Source: Treponema sp.
GTDB taxonomy: Bacteria > Spirochaetota > Spirochaetia > Treponematales > Treponemataceae
Direction of reading: 5' to 3'
NCBI GenBank assembly: GCA_024682655.1
Contig: JAIKYZ010000015.1
Span: 1-49,113 of the forward strand
DNA: 49,113 bases
Shown here: positions 7,231 through 17,749 of the stretch, piece after piece
How positions within the stretch are numbered: the first letter of the stretch is position 1
How the letters are laid out: every line of letters starts with the position of its first letter
Made by a program: the position numbers and the translations under genes
Notes under the pieces: generated by a model
What the model was told of the DNA's origin: nothing
What the model saw: the letters and a program-made list of their open reading frames with translations, nothing else
Databases searched by the model: none

Positions 7231-8094
7231 CTACTCCTTTGTATTTAATTCTTTCTGGTTAACTATAATTACGTTTTCCAGGCGTCCAAAATCCAAAATG
7301 GATTGTAATTCTATGTTCAAAGAAGAGTTATAGTCCAAAACCGTAATTTTTGAGATAGTTCCAATTGGAATATCCCTCATGTAATTATCATTTTCTCCGG
7401 AAGTAACAATAATATCTCCAATATTTAACTGGTCTAAGACCCTTTTACGAATATATTGAAGATTTAGAGGTTTATCCTGACTTCCCAATCCATTAACAAG
7501 TCCCAAATCACGAGTATTTTGAATTCTTGCAGAAACGATATTATCTACACTGTAAATCGGCATTACCTGACAGGTAAAAGTTCCAACCTGAATAACTTTA
7601 CCAACAAGTCCGTGATTTCCATTTTGAATTGCAATAACAGGCATATTCTTTTTGATGCCATTTACAACCCCCTTATCCAAAGTAAGATAAGAATAGGCAT
7701 TATCTAATTCGCGGGAAATAATTCTTGCAGGAATGTTTTTTTCTTCCAGTGAATCTGAAAAGTCCAGCTGTTCTTTTAATCTTGCATTTTCCTTTAAAAT
7801 ATCAGCATTGGTTCTTTTCATGGATTCATAATTTTCGAGTTTTAAGAGTAGATCGTTATAATCTTTTTTTAATTGTCTTAATTCTTTAACGGCCTTAAAA
7901 GTATCTCTTGTACCGGTGATTACATAATTTACACCTTTATCAATCGTAGAGAAAAAAGAGAATCCTATTTTTTTGAAATTTAAAACAAAAGATCCAGAAC
8001 TAAATCCAAGTAAGATACCTGAAATTAAAATGAGGAGGACAAATAAAAAATCTGGAAATTTAAATCTGAAAGAAAATCTCTTTTTTTTGGCCAT
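7231..8094 (-). CDS. mreC: Rod-shape-determining protein MreC
   Basis: A bitopic periplasmic scaffold of the elongasome (287 residues). It has a basic N-terminus (MAKKKRFSFRFK), one membrane segment at about 14-35, a coiled coil at about 65-115 (VKELRQLKKDYNDLLLKLEN onward), and the MreC beta-domain with PARIISRELDNAYSYLTLDKG, GIKKNMPVI and GLVGKVIQVG. Members of this family self-assemble and bind PBP2 and MreD, both encoded just downstream. Confidence 0.93.
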   Translation of the reverse strand: MAKKKRFSFRFKFPDFLFVLLILISGILLGFSSGSFVLNFKKIGFSFFSTIDKGVNYVITGTRDTFKAVKELRQLKKDYNDLLLKLENYESMKRTNADILKENARLKEQLDFSDSLEEKNIPARIISRELDNAYSYLTLDKGVVNGIKKNMPVIAIQNGNHGLVGKVIQVGTFTCQVMPIYSVDNIVSARIQNTRDLGLVNGLGSQDKPLNLQYIRKRVLDQLNIGDIIVTSGENDNYMRDIPIGTISKITVLDYNSSLNIELQSILDFGRLENVIIVNQKELNTKE

Positions 8095-8118
8095 AAGTTA
8101 ATCGTCTTTCAAAAAAAA

Positions 8119-9156
8119 TTATATATTTAAATTGTCATAAACTGATTGTTCAGAAGACATATCCTTAAAGAGAGCAAAGGCTTTTCCGGCACCGATTGCA
8201 ACACATTCAAGAGGTTTTTCAACAACAAAAACAGGAACACCAGTTTCTTTTGAAATGAGTGTATCAAGTTTTCTAAGCATTGAACCACCACCAGTCATTA
8301 CAATTCCCTTTTCCATGATATCTGCAGCAAGAGAAGCAGGAGTTTCGCTCAAGACAATTTTTATTTCTTCTACAATCTTTGTAACAGGTTCTTTAAGAGC
8401 TTCGCGTACTTCAACACTATCAATTTCCATACGACGTGGAAGACCAGTAATAGCGTCTGTTCCTTTTAATTCCATTTTTTCAATTGTTTTTTCAGGAGCT
8501 GCATTACCAATCTGAATCTTAAGTCTTTCGGCAGCAGTTCTACCAATTATAAGGTTATGGTGTTGACGAATATGTTTTTCGATAGCTTCATCAAACTTAT
8601 CTCCACCAACTCTGATTGAGTGAGTAACAACCATACCACCCAAAGAAATTACTGAAACTTCAGCAGTTCCACCACCAATATCACAAATCATATGACCGGC
8701 AGCTTCGAAAATTGGAATATCAGCACCAATTGCGGCAGCAAGACTTTCTGTAATTACATTTACATCTTTAGCACCGGCATTCATGGCAGCCTCAATTACG
8801 GCTCTTCTTTCTACTTCTGTAATACAAGAAGGAATACCAATTTTCATTTTTACTGATTTTATAAACTGATGACGTGGAATAATCTTTGAAATAAAATATT
8901 TAATCATTTTTTCGGTGCTATCAATATCAGAAATAACACCGTCCTGTAAAGGTCTAATTGCTATGATTTCACCTGGAGTTTTATCCAGCATTCTTTTAGC
9001 CTGCTGTCCAACTGCAAGGATTCTTTTTGTTCCTCTTTCTACAGCAATAACAGAAGGTTCATCTATTACTATACCCTTATCTTTTACATAAATTAAGGTA
9101 TTACATGTTCCTAAATCAATACCAACTTCAGTAGAAAATCTATCTAAAAATGCCAT
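8119..9156 (-). CDS. mreB: Rod-shape-determining protein MreB (bacterial actin)
   Basis: An actin-fold filament protein that organises lateral peptidoglycan synthesis under the inner membrane. It has 345 residues, the normal length. The nucleotide-binding elements are visible: phosphate-1 [13 protein letters not shown], connect-1/phosphate-2 [15 protein letters not shown], and the adenosine motif [14 protein letters not shown] good ribosome binding site (GGGAGGA) precedes the ATG. It is the second gene of the operon, after the TPR protein. Confidence 0.97.
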   Translation of the reverse strand: MAFLDRFSTEVGIDLGTCNTLIYVKDKGIVIDEPSVIAVERGTKRILAVGQQAKRMLDKTPGEIIAIRPLQDGVISDIDSTEKMIKYFISKIIPRHQFIKSVKMKIGIPSCITEVERRAVIEAAMNAGAKDVNVITESLAAAIGADIPIFEAAGHMICDIGGGTAEVSVISLGGMVVTHSIRVGGDKFDEAIEKHIRQHHNLIIGRTAAERLKIQIGNAAPEKTIEKMELKGTDAITGLPRRMEIDSVEVREALKEPVTKIVEEIKIVLSETPASLAADIMEKGIVMTGGGSMLRKLDTLISKETGVPVFVVEKPLECVAIGAGKAFALFKDMSSEQSVYDNLNI

Positions 9157-9193
9157 ATATGTCCTCCCATCGACATCCCAATAATTTATTATA

Positions 9194-10150
9194 TCAGTTC
9201 TCTTGTAATTTTTGTAGTGCTCCAGGATGATTTAATTGAAGTTTCAATGCTTTTAACCATTCTGAACGAGCCGCAACCTGAGTTCCATTCTTTTCGTGAA
9301 TTAAACCAAGCCCATAATGTCCATCAGCGGAGTTTGGATTCATTACAAGAATCTCATCAAATTCTTTTTTAGCAGATTCTAAATCATTTTCTTCAATATA
9401 AATTAGCCCCAGTAAATTTTTACTTTTTAAAACTAATTCATCATTAGGACTGTTTTTTTCGACTCTATACAAATACTGTTTTGCAGCACTATATTCTTTT
9501 TCCTGATAATATTGTTCGGCAATACACAAAAGAAGATAATCAGATTCGCGAACTAATAAGGCTTCTGTAAAGGCAGATATACTTTCTTTAGTCATTCCTA
9601 AAGAGGCATAACTTAATCCTAAATATTCAGAAATATCATCTGCAACATAACCGGCTTCTTTTGCTTTATTAAGATATTTTACGGCAAGGTCAGCATAATA
9701 GTGGGTTGTAATTGTATTTTTATAAAAATATGCACAGCCCAACATATAATAAAGCTGAGGACTCAAAGATTTATTTGCATTGTAAAGGGCTATTCTCATA
9801 CTATTGATACTGTCATCAAGATAGGCCTGAGAATATTGAGTTTCGGTTTGAGCCTGAGCAAGGAAAAAACAGGCATAAGCGTAGTAAGTTAAAGCGGTAT
9901 TATTATAATTATTATCCTGGAGATAAATCTTTGATAATTCATACACTTTTGTGTAATCGTATTCATTCCAGGCCTTTTTAATTGCATTTATTGTAATATG
10001 AGAATTATTGTAGCGGATGACAAAAAATCTGACACATAACAAAATTAAAAAAATAAGTATTAAAGACGATAAAATTACAAGTCCCCTTTTAATCCAGGGA
10101 TTTTTTCTTCTTGCAGAATTAGAATTTTCACTTATTTTATAATTTCTCAT
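9194..10150 (-). CDS. Membrane-anchored TPR protein
   Basis: The 318-residue product has a short basic cytoplasmic end, one membrane segment at about residues 24-48 ([20 protein letters not shown]) and then tetratricopeptide repeats to the end, clearest in [23 protein letters not shown] domains bind proteins or peptidoglycan enzymes. As the first gene of the mreBCD-mrdA-rodA operon it may act in envelope growth, but that is inference from position. The ATG follows GAAGATAG with correct spacing. The RNase P RNA ends only about 20 nt upstream. Confidence 0.8.
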   Translation of the reverse strand: MRNYKISENSNSARRKNPWIKRGLVILSSLILIFLILLCVRFFVIRYNNSHITINAIKKAWNEYDYTKVYELSKIYLQDNNYNNTALTYYAYACFFLAQAQTETQYSQAYLDDSINSMRIALYNANKSLSPQLYYMLGCAYFYKNTITTHYYADLAVKYLNKAKEAGYVADDISEYLGLSYASLGMTKESISAFTEALLVRESDYLLLCIAEQYYQEKEYSAAKQYLYRVEKNSPNDELVLKSKNLLGLIYIEENDLESAKKEFDEILVMNPNSADGHYGLGLIHEKNGTQVAARSEWLKALKLQLNHPGALQKLQEN

Positions 10151-10168
10151 ATTTCTATCTTCAAAATA

Positions 10169-10608
10169 AACAGATGGGATAATAAGCCGGGTTCTGTCTT
10201 TTACTTAAGAAAACTTAAATAAAATTAACCATCTATCCAAGATTTCTGTTACCAGAAAACTTTAGCGATCTACCCGCAGTATTGCTCGGATACAAATTAC
10301 TGCTGCTTAATCTTGCTCCAAATGAGGTTTACAAGCCATAACTGTTACCAATTATGCGGTGGTCTCTTACACCACCTTTTCACCCTTACCTGAAAAAATC
10401 AGGCGGTACAATTTCTGTTGCACTATCTGTCATTAAAAGAACTTTACAAGTTTTATGTACCCTTTAACTTGCGTTAGAAATACAAATCTTATGCAGTTAT
10501 CTTTTAACGCCCGGTTATTATCCGGCATTTTTTCCGAAGGAGCCCGGACTTTATCTCATAATTATATCTTATCATCAGGATATAACTAAGCGGTTAAATC
10601 CCATCTGT
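10169..10608 (-). ncRNA. rnpB: RNase P RNA
   Basis: The catalytic RNA of RNase P, which cuts 5' leaders from pre-tRNAs; about 440 nt. The 5' end CAGATGGGAT (plus coordinates 10598-10607) pairs with the 3' end ATCCCATCTG (10171-10180) as helix P1. Conserved blocks read on the minus strand are GATAAAGTCCGGGCTCC near the 5' end, GGTGGTGTAAGAGACCACCG in the middle, and ACAGAACCCGGCTTAT near the 3' end. It is followed within about 20 nt by the TPR-mreB operon on the same strand, with no clear terminator between. Confidence 0.93.
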
Positions 10609-10629
10609 ATAAAAACCAACATAAAAATT

Positions 10630-10664
10630 TAAACGCTTAGACATAAAAAATGGCTAAGCGTTTA
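10630..10664 (-). terminator. Terminator of the rpoD operon
   Basis: An 11-bp perfect inverted repeat (TAAACGCTTAG / CTAAGCGTTTA) with a 13-nt loop, followed on the minus strand by AATTTTTAT. It lies after the zinc-ribbon gene and immediately before the RNase P RNA gene on the same strand, so it separates the two transcription units. Confidence 0.65.
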
Positions 10665-10697
10665 GAGGAATATTAAGCGAATAAATTAATAAAACAA

Positions 10698-11624
10698 TTA
10701 TTCTTCGTCAGAATTTTCCTCATCATCAGAATCATCTGACTCATCAGAATCATCTAAATCCTCATCATATTCGTCTTCGTTTTCTTCTGTTTCATCGTAA
10801 TTTTCTTCATCTTCGTCTACTGATGAGTATTCATCGTCATCATCATCGTCATCAAGATCAGCCAAAGATCCAGAAACATTGAAGTTGAAGCTTGCATCTT
10901 CCTGTTCTGCTTCTGATACTTCTTCGTAATACAAGATTCTACTACAATAAGGACAGAAATTAATTGATTCACCTTCACGAACGATATTTGCAAACTGTGC
11001 AGGAAGAATCATGTGACAACCAGAACATACACCGTTTTTTACAGAAACGATACCTTCTGTGTTTCTCTGAATAATTCTTTCAAACTTGAAGATAATTTCC
11101 TGATCCAAATTAGGAGTAATTTTCTTTTCTTCTGCTGTTAATTCTTCAAGTTTAGATTTATATTCATTAATTTCGCTATCTAATTTGCTCTTACTTTCAG
11201 CTAAATCTGATTCCTGGAAGTCGATTTCACCTTTCTTGTTTTTAAGCTGTTCATTCAAATCTGTAAGTTTCTTTTCCTGATGCTGTAAATCGCGTCTTAA
11301 CTCAGTTTCTCTTGCAGTTGCTTCGTTAATCTGTTTTTCCAAAGCTTCGTATTCACGGTGAGTGGTAATGTTATCCATACCCTTTTCACCTTCTTCTCTT
11401 GATTTTACTGCAGCTTCCAAATCAACTTTTAATTTAAGAACTCCATCTTTTACTTCATCATATTCAGAGTTGATAGCAATATATTCTTTTTTTGAACGAG
11501 CTAAAGCTTCATCCTGAACCTGTAACTGCTTAGGCGCATTTTCAACCTTTTCTTCCAAAGCATACTTTTCTACTAGGATTTTCTGTAAGCTTTTCAAATT
11601 TTCAAAAGTTTCTGCGATTGTCAT
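10698..11624 (-). CDS. Zinc-ribbon, coiled-coil protein with acidic tail (COG1579-like)
   Basis: A 308-residue protein in three parts: a long antiparallel coiled coil (about residues 5-170), a four-Cys zinc ribbon (VCSGCHMILP ... NFCPYCSRILYY, about 195-230), and a C-terminal tail of about 60 residues made almost only of Asp, Glu and Ser. The first two parts match the COG1579 family, proposed to bind nucleic acid, of unknown role. The second Met is chosen as the start because TGGGGAATAAT precedes that ATG at normal spacing; the alternative ATG at 11634-11636 lacks a site. It lies 78 nt after rpoD on the same strand. The extreme acidic tail resembles nucleic-acid-mimic tails; that is inference. 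Confidence 0.8.
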   Translation of the reverse strand: MTIAETFENLKSLQKILVEKYALEEKVENAPKQLQVQDEALARSKKEYIAINSEYDEVKDGVLKLKVDLEAAVKSREEGEKGMDNITTHREYEALEKQINEATARETELRRDLQHQEKKLTDLNEQLKNKKGEIDFQESDLAESKSKLDSEINEYKSKLEELTAEEKKITPNLDQEIIFKFERIIQRNTEGIVSVKNGVCSGCHMILPAQFANIVREGESINFCPYCSRILYYEEVSEAEQEDASFNFNVSGSLADLDDDDDDDEYSSVDEDEENYDETEENEDEYDEDLDDSDESDDSDDEENSDEE

Positions 11625-11702
11625 ATTATTCCCCATCTACAAATATCATAAAATTATATATTAAATAAAAAAAATAGTCTATCATCCAAAAATTTGACAG
11701 GA

Positions 11703-13604
11703 CTAATTTTCGATATAATCCCTTAAGCCATTAGCTCTTCTTGGATGACGAAGTCTTCTCAAGGCCTTAGCTTCAATCTGACGAATACGTTCACGAGTTA
11801 CATCAAAATAAAGTCCAACTTCTTCAAGGGTTAATGAATATCCATCTTCAAGACCAAAACGCATCTTAAGAACGTCCTGTTCTCTTGGTGGTAAAGTATT
11901 CAAAACTGCACGAAGCTGTTCCTGAAGTAAAGTAAAGGCTGTTTGTGAAGCTGGATTTTCAACTTCCTTGTCTTCGATAAAATCTCCAAGGATTGAATCT
12001 TCTTCTTCTCCAATTGGAGTATCAAGAGAAATTGGTTCACGGGCAACATTCTTAACCTGTTTTACTCTTGAAACAGGCCATCCTAACTGCTGGGCAATTT
12101 CTTCATCAGTTGGTTCACGACCAAGTTTCTGCATAAGCTGACGACTTTCTCGTACAACTTTATTAATCTGTTCAATCATATGAACAGGTACACGAATTGT
12201 TCTTGCCTGATCAGAAATTGAACGAGTAATTGCCTGACGAATCCACCAGGTAGCATAAGTTGAAAATTTAAATCCCTTACGATATTCAAATTTTTCTACA
12301 GCCTTTATAAGACCAATATTTCCTTCCTGAACTAAATCAAAGAAATGAAGTCCACGGTTTGTATATTTTTTAGCAATTGAAACTACAAGACGGAGGTTGG
12401 CATTGATTAATTTATTCTTTGCCTTTTCCATCATTACACGACCACTTTCGATATTTGCGGCCATTTTTAAAATTTCTTCTACACTATTTTCAAATTCGTA
12501 TTCAAGTTTATGAAGTTTACGGTCAATCTTCTGAATCTGAGTATAGATTTCACGAATTTCATCAGCACTCATATTGAGTTCCTGTTCAAGTTTAACAGCC
12601 TGACTTCTGATAGAAATCTTACGACCCAAATTACGTAACTCTGAAGCATTAGAGATTCTCAACTCTTTCATCTTCTTTTCCTGCTTCTGATGATACTCTT
12701 CAATTTTGATTGTTGCTTCTCTATATTTCTGGGTAAATTTATCAAGTTCTTCTGACTGAATATCTACTTTTTGAAGTTCTGGAAGAATAACACTTCTTAA
12801 TTCAACAAGCTGGGCATTCTGGAAAATTGCACTTGAAGGTTCTGCATCAAAGAGTTGTTTTTTAAGGGCCATGTACTGTTTCATTTCGGCAAGAACAGGT
12901 TTTATGTGTTCACCGTAACAAGCCTTAAGACGTCTTTTATCTGCCATTTCTTCATTGATTTCTTTTCTGGTTTTTCCAGGTTCATGAATATCAATACGAG
13001 TGAATGCTTTTTGTGCAATTGCAAAGAATTCAGGAATCATAATTCCAGAGTTCTTAATTACATCTTTGATAATATTATTTCCTTCTTCCATCTGTTTAGA
13101 AAGTTCTACTTCCTGTTCAGCTGTAAGAAGATTTTCACGACCAATTTCTCTTAAATAAAGTCTAATAGGGTCATCAACATTAGAATCTTTGTCACCGTTG
13201 ATTAATTTATTTTTAGATGCCTTTTCTGCTTTTTCAATTTCAGAAACAGTTTCATCTTCCGGCGCGTCATCATCATCTTCATTATCAAGAATTAATTCAT
13301 CGTCATCCTGATCATCTACGACTTCATCAGATTCTTCTTCCTGGCCAATGATATCAGTTTCAATTAATTGGATTTTCTTTTCATTCAGGACTTTCAACAA
13401 ACTTTCCATTTCTGGAGAATTAACAAAATCCTGTCCCAGTAAATCAGTAATTTCTTCCCATGAAATTGTTGATTTATTTTTTGCAAACTCAACAACTTTG
13501 TTTACAATTTCATCAGAAACTTGTACTTCTTCATTTGGATTAATTGAATCATCAAAACTAGAATCAGATACGCTTTTTAAATTATTTTTCTTTGTAGAAT
13601 TCAT
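11703..13604 (-). CDS. rpoD: Primary sigma factor RpoD (sigma-70)
   Basis: The housekeeping sigma subunit of RNA polymerase (633 residues). Region 1.1 is seen at about 30-80, followed by an acidic linker ([20 protein letters not shown]). Region 1.2 follows at [19 protein letters not shown] and the non-conserved insert at about 210-390. Region 2 is [20 protein letters not shown], then [20 protein letters not shown] and [13 protein letters not shown]. Region 3 is [13 protein letters not shown]. Region 4 carries the -35-binding helix-turn-helix [20 protein letters not shown]. It is 13 nt downstream of dnaG, the classic macromolecular-synthesis order. The promoters marked in this window fit its TTGACA/TATAAT specificity. 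Confidence 0.97.
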   Translation of the reverse strand: MNSTKKNNLKSVSDSSFDDSINPNEEVQVSDEIVNKVVEFAKNKSTISWEEITDLLGQDFVNSPEMESLLKVLNEKKIQLIETDIIGQEEESDEVVDDQDDDELILDNEDDDDAPEDETVSEIEKAEKASKNKLINGDKDSNVDDPIRLYLREIGRENLLTAEQEVELSKQMEEGNNIIKDVIKNSGIMIPEFFAIAQKAFTRIDIHEPGKTRKEINEEMADKRRLKACYGEHIKPVLAEMKQYMALKKQLFDAEPSSAIFQNAQLVELRSVILPELQKVDIQSEELDKFTQKYREATIKIEEYHQKQEKKMKELRISNASELRNLGRKISIRSQAVKLEQELNMSADEIREIYTQIQKIDRKLHKLEYEFENSVEEILKMAANIESGRVMMEKAKNKLINANLRLVVSIAKKYTNRGLHFFDLVQEGNIGLIKAVEKFEYRKGFKFSTYATWWIRQAITRSISDQARTIRVPVHMIEQINKVVRESRQLMQKLGREPTDEEIAQQLGWPVSRVKQVKNVAREPISLDTPIGEEEDSILGDFIEDKEVENPASQTAFTLLQEQLRAVLNTLPPREQDVLKMRFGLEDGYSLTLEEVGLYFDVTRERIRQIEAKALRRLRHPRRANGLRDYIEN

Positions 13605-13617
13605 AATTGATTGTCAC

Positions 13618-15429
13618 CTACTTTATAGTTAATGCTTGAATCTTTTTATCAAGTTCCATTTTTTGGATTACCAGGGCATTTAACTGGGCCTGATCTTCGG
13701 CAGTTGCAACTGTATAATCATGAATCCTCTGTAACAATTTATTTCTCTGTTCTTCAAGACTGTTCTTCTTAATAAACTTCATAGTATCTTCTATTACGAC
13801 ACTAACATTTCCACTTTGATAGACACCAGAAGAAATAACATCTGTGATAAGGCGAGTTAAGGATTCATCATCACATCTAGTTAAAACATCTGGGATAGAA
13901 ACGGCATTTTCATTAAAGCACTCTTCCAAAATATTATATAATCGTTTGGCATAAGGATTATTTAAATCACTTTCAGAGATTACTGAGCGGAAGACCTTAA
14001 ATTGGTCCAAATCAGCCAAAATTGCAACTAAACCACGCAACTCAGCGTCTAATTTTATTGTTTTTGCATTATTGTTTTGATTATTTACTGGCCGGATTTT
14101 ATTATTTTGCTCTTGGCTCTGATTTCTATGATTAAAATCTCTTTTTACAGCCTCCGGTTTTAAATTGAATGTCTGGCACAATTGCTCTAGACAGGACTCT
14201 TTTTGAATTTCGGATTTTAGAATATCTACATATTCAAAAAATTCTCTGGCAGCACGCATTTTACCATCAGGATTATCACCTGGGTATTTTTCGCCTAGCC
14301 TAATTAAAAAATAGTCGCTATCTAATATAGCACTGTTTACCTGGGCAGTCAAGTTTTCTTTACCAAATGAAAGCATAATTTCTGCAGGATCTTTTCCACC
14401 TTTTAGTCTTATGACCTTTACAGTAAGATCATATTTACGGCACATAAAAATTGCCCTTTTTGTGGCCTTCTGTCCAGCAGCATCAGAATCATAGGAAAGA
14501 TAAACTGTGTCGGTAAAACCTTGTAACATTCTAATTTGCTCATCTGTTAAGGCGGTACCTAATGGAGCGACAGCATAATCAACTCCACATTGATGATATG
14601 CAATACAATCCATATAACCTTCACAAATGATTACTTTATTATTTTCTTTAATTGATTTACGGGCAAAATTAAAGGCAAAAAGATTTTCTTTTTTGTGGTA
14701 ATGAGGTAATTCAGGAGAATTTAAATATTTACTGTCTTTTTCACTTTTTGGGTGAAGAATTCTACCTCCAAAAGCAACAGTATTGCCCTTTCTATCAAGA
14801 ATTGGGAACATGAGTCTGTCGCTAAACAAAGAAACGTCCTTGTAATTTTTACTAAAAAGGCCCGATTCATTTAAAAACTCGTCGGTGTAATTTTTACTTT
14901 TAAGAAATTTTTTTAACCAGTAACGGTCTGCAGGAGAATAGCCCAATTTAAACTTTTCTATGGTTTCCTGACTAAGTCCCCTCTTTTTTATGTAATCTAA
15001 AGCAAATTTTCCCTGTTCACTTTCCATAAGAAAATAATGGAACATATTTGAAGTTCTTTCGTATAACTCCAGGGTTTCTTCATCCTTTTTGATTTTATTT
15101 ACATCTTCCTGGGGAACAAATCCATCTTCATAACGGATTTCTATGCCGGCTCTTTTTGCAAGCATATGCAGAGTTTCGACATAAGAAGTTTTTTCCATTT
15201 CCATTATAAAACTGACTACATTTCCACCTTTACCGCAACCAAAACACTTGTAAAATTTTTTATCAGCATCTACATGAAAAGAAGCGGTTTTTTCCCCGTG
15301 AATTGGACAACAGCCCCAGTAATCATTTCCTGAGCGTCTTGTAAGTTTTGTGTATTCACCGACAATACTTACGATATCTGAGCTGTTATTAATTAAATCA
15401 ATTGTCTCTTTGGAAATCTTTCCAGCCAT
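13618..15429 (-). CDS. dnaG: DNA primase
   Basis: Synthesises RNA primers at the replication fork together with the replicative helicase. The 603 residues hold an N-terminal zinc-binding domain (CCPIHGEKTASFHVDADKKF then YKCFGCGKGG, about 39-68), the polymerase core with the TOPRIM motifs VIICEGYMDCIAY and VYLSYDSDAAGQKA, and a C-terminal helicase-interaction region (about 470-600) after an Asn/Gln-rich linker (NQSQEQNNKIRPVNNQNNNA). The length is normal. It lies 22 nt downstream of mltG and 13 nt upstream of rpoD. Confidence 0.97.
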   Translation of the reverse strand: MAGKISKETIDLINNSSDIVSIVGEYTKLTRRSGNDYWGCCPIHGEKTASFHVDADKKFYKCFGCGKGGNVVSFIMEMEKTSYVETLHMLAKRAGIEIRYEDGFVPQEDVNKIKKDEETLELYERTSNMFHYFLMESEQGKFALDYIKKRGLSQETIEKFKLGYSPADRYWLKKFLKSKNYTDEFLNESGLFSKNYKDVSLFSDRLMFPILDRKGNTVAFGGRILHPKSEKDSKYLNSPELPHYHKKENLFAFNFARKSIKENNKVIICEGYMDCIAYHQCGVDYAVAPLGTALTDEQIRMLQGFTDTVYLSYDSDAAGQKATKRAIFMCRKYDLTVKVIRLKGGKDPAEIMLSFGKENLTAQVNSAILDSDYFLIRLGEKYPGDNPDGKMRAAREFFEYVDILKSEIQKESCLEQLCQTFNLKPEAVKRDFNHRNQSQEQNNKIRPVNNQNNNAKTIKLDAELRGLVAILADLDQFKVFRSVISESDLNNPYAKRLYNILEECFNENAVSIPDVLTRCDDESLTRLITDVISSGVYQSGNVSVVIEDTMKFIKKNSLEEQRNKLLQRIHDYTVATAEDQAQLNALVIQKMELDKKIQALTIK

Positions 15430-15451
15430 CTTCTCACATCTTTATACAAAA

Positions 15452-16492
15452 CTAATGATTACTTGCATGTTCTTCCAAAGTTCGGACAAATACATGTTTG
15501 CCGGCCTCTTCGTCAACAACCTGAAAGTAAAAATAATTAGTTTTTGGTGTATTTGTAGCAGCATCTAAAGCAACCAGACCAGGATTTGAAATTGGAGTTG
15601 GTGTTAGCCCTGCGTACTTATAAGTATTATATGGACTTTCTATCTTGGTGTCAGAAATTAATATTTTTCCAGGATGAGGTTTTCCTTCAATTTCTGTGAT
15701 TATGTATTCAATAGTAGCACAAGAGTAAAGTCCCATATTAATTCTAAGTCGATTTCTAAATACACTGGCAATTAAAGGCGCTTCTTCATCAATTTTATAT
15801 TCTCTTTCCACAATAGAAGCTAAAGTTACGATTTCGTACAATTCTTCTGGCGATTTTTGACTTAGATTTGGCACTTCTTTAATTTTTTCAAAAAAGTTAT
15901 CCAGCATCATTGAAACTACAAGGTCTGAATTCATATCAATGTTGAAATAATAAGTATCTGGGAAAAGGAAGCCCTGACAGGTATCTGATGGGATTTGATA
16001 TTTTTCCAAAATCTGAGTTTTTGCAACTGATGCCTTAAAATCTTGGGCAGAACAAACTCTTTTTTCTTCCAGAAGGTCAGCGATTTTTAAAATTGTATAG
16101 CCTTCAGGAATTGAAACACTGATGTATTCAGTTTGTCCGGAAGATAACAATTCAAAAATCTCAACATAATTCATATTTGGCGAAAGATAATAGATTCCAC
16201 TTTTAAACATATAATTTGAAGAAATATTTTCGTATGGATAGAAAAACTTCAAAATAAAAGGAATTCTTGCTGAGTAATAAAATAATTTAGAGTTTTTAAT
16301 AAGATTTTTTTCTTTTAAAGACTTGGAAATGCTCATAACAGACATACCGGAAGAAACTTCAACTCTCTGGTAGTCCTCCTGATAATAATTACTAACAGGA
16401 CTTATCTGAGAATAAATAAATCCATAAAGTGCAATTATCACAAGTAAGAGCGCTAAAATAACTGTTACTATAATTTTGCCTGATTTTTTCAT
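15452..16492 (-). CDS. mltG: Endolytic murein transglycosylase MltG (YceG)
   Basis: A single-pass inner-membrane enzyme that cleaves nascent glycan strands and so sets their length. It has an N-terminal membrane segment (about residues 7-28), a LysM-like region (YQRVEVSSGMSVMSISKSLK), and a catalytic domain with the conserved glutamate in TLASIVEREYK and VFRNRLRINMGLYSCATIEY. At 346 residues the length is typical. Its ATG overlaps the TGA of the preceding small gene (ATGA), so the two are translationally coupled. Confidence 0.93.
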   Translation of the reverse strand: MKKSGKIIVTVILALLLVIIALYGFIYSQISPVSNYYQEDYQRVEVSSGMSVMSISKSLKEKNLIKNSKLFYYSARIPFILKFFYPYENISSNYMFKSGIYYLSPNMNYVEIFELLSSGQTEYISVSIPEGYTILKIADLLEEKRVCSAQDFKASVAKTQILEKYQIPSDTCQGFLFPDTYYFNIDMNSDLVVSMMLDNFFEKIKEVPNLSQKSPEELYEIVTLASIVEREYKIDEEAPLIASVFRNRLRINMGLYSCATIEYIITEIEGKPHPGKILISDTKIESPYNTYKYAGLTPTPISNPGLVALDAATNTPKTNYFYFQVVDEEAGKHVFVRTLEEHASNH

Positions 16493-16692
16493 GAGTAAAA
16501 ACGTTTTGCCTCTTCGATTGTTAGATTATTGTATATAGATTTTTCCAAAGCCTGGGAAAAATTTTTCAGGCCGTCAGGTAAATTTTCTTCTTGATTTCTT
16601 AAAAATTTTGCTAAAAGAGCAACTTCCTGTGCGGAAAAACTATATGTCAAAAAATAATTTGGATCTGTACTTTCTGAATTATCTGTCATCAT
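16489..16692 (-). CDS. Small conserved-context hypothetical protein
   Basis: Sixty-seven residues starting MMTDNSESTDPNYFLTYSFS, then a mostly helical segment AQEVALLAKFLRNQEENLPD and NLTIEEAKRFYS. No signal peptide, membrane segment or metal motif. Both ends overlap neighbours by four bases (ATGA with the metallo-beta-lactamase gene upstream and with mltG downstream), strong evidence that it is translated as part of the operon. I do not recognise the family. Confidence 0.7.
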   Translation of the reverse strand: MMTDNSESTDPNYFLTYSFSAQEVALLAKFLRNQEENLPDGLKNFSQALEKSIYNNLTIEEAKRFYS

Positions 16693-17639
16693 AATTCTAT
16701 TTCAACACCTTCTTTTGCCAATTCGATTTGAACATCAGAATGTTCTGTGTACATAGCATACCAGCGTGCAGCCTGTAATATTGAATTAAGTTTTTTATCG
16801 TCGTAAGTAGGTTCATGATGAAAAAGATAAAGTTTCTTAATTTTCCAGTGAATTGCAAAATCTACTGCATAACAAAATGCAGAATGTCCCCAATTTTCTT
16901 TACGATAGGATTCGGGAACTGTGTATTGTGAATCAATTACAATACAATCGGCATTTTTAAATACTCTATCGGCAGCAGGATTGTTATCATAATTTATTGC
17001 TTTTAATTCAACGTCTGTAGCATAAACAAATTTCTTACCCTTATATTCAAAAGAATAAGTAAATGATTTGCCTGGGTGATTCATTTCGCAGGTATTAACG
17101 ATTATTTCTTCTCCGGAAGAATCTTTAATAATCAGCCTATCTTCTTGAGTCAACTTGTGAAATTTAAAATTCTTGGTAAAAGCTTCAAAAGGCACCGGGT
17201 AATAAGGCTGAATCATCTGATCTCTAAGATATTTTTCAGGATCTTCATGACAGGAATAAACATCAAAAGAAGAAGAAGGATTATAAGCATCATCAAAAAA
17301 AGGAAGGCCCTGAATATGATCCCAATGAAAATGAGAAAAGAAAAGATGATAATGATGATCAGCTGGTAAATATTGAGATTTTCCAAAAACTCTAATACCT
17401 GTTCCGGCGTCTAAAAGAATTTTTGCATCACCTGCGGATAATTCTAGACAGGGAGTATTACCGCCGGTTGTACCAAAAATCCATTCTGGTAAATTAGCAA
17501 CAAACTTAGCTCTACTATCTGCAGAAACTAAATCTTCGTTAGAAATTCTTTGAATTACAGCCATAATTTTAGACTGTATCTGCTGAGGAGTTATAGGGGT
17601 TGGCAAAGAGCCTCTTACACCCCAGAATCTAATTATCAC
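16689..17639 (-). CDS. Metallo-beta-lactamase-fold hydrolase
   Basis: A cytoplasmic binuclear metal hydrolase of 316 residues. It begins MIIRFWGVRGSLPTP, carries GGNTPCLELSAGDAKILLDA, and has the metal motif FFSHFHWDHIQGLPFF (HxHxDH, about residues 102-117). Further ligands are probably EMNHPGKSF, YATDVEL and LFHHEPTYDD. It resembles the RNase Z / PhnP-like branch of the superfamily, which includes phosphodiesterases; the substrate is unknown. It is the first gene of a run with the 67-residue protein, mltG, dnaG and rpoD. Confidence 0.85.
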   Translation of the reverse strand: MIIRFWGVRGSLPTPITPQQIQSKIMAVIQRISNEDLVSADSRAKFVANLPEWIFGTTGGNTPCLELSAGDAKILLDAGTGIRVFGKSQYLPADHHYHLFFSHFHWDHIQGLPFFDDAYNPSSSFDVYSCHEDPEKYLRDQMIQPYYPVPFEAFTKNFKFHKLTQEDRLIIKDSSGEEIIVNTCEMNHPGKSFTYSFEYKGKKFVYATDVELKAINYDNNPAADRVFKNADCIVIDSQYTVPESYRKENWGHSAFCYAVDFAIHWKIKKLYLFHHEPTYDDKKLNSILQAARWYAMYTEHSDVQIELAKEGVEIEL

Positions 17640-17749
17640 TTCCCTGTCTTCCTTAATGTTTAAAGATTTACCAAATATTTATATATACTTTTTAATTATA
17701 TAAATATTTATATAATTCTCAATATTAGAAATGTCAAAAAAAATAGACA

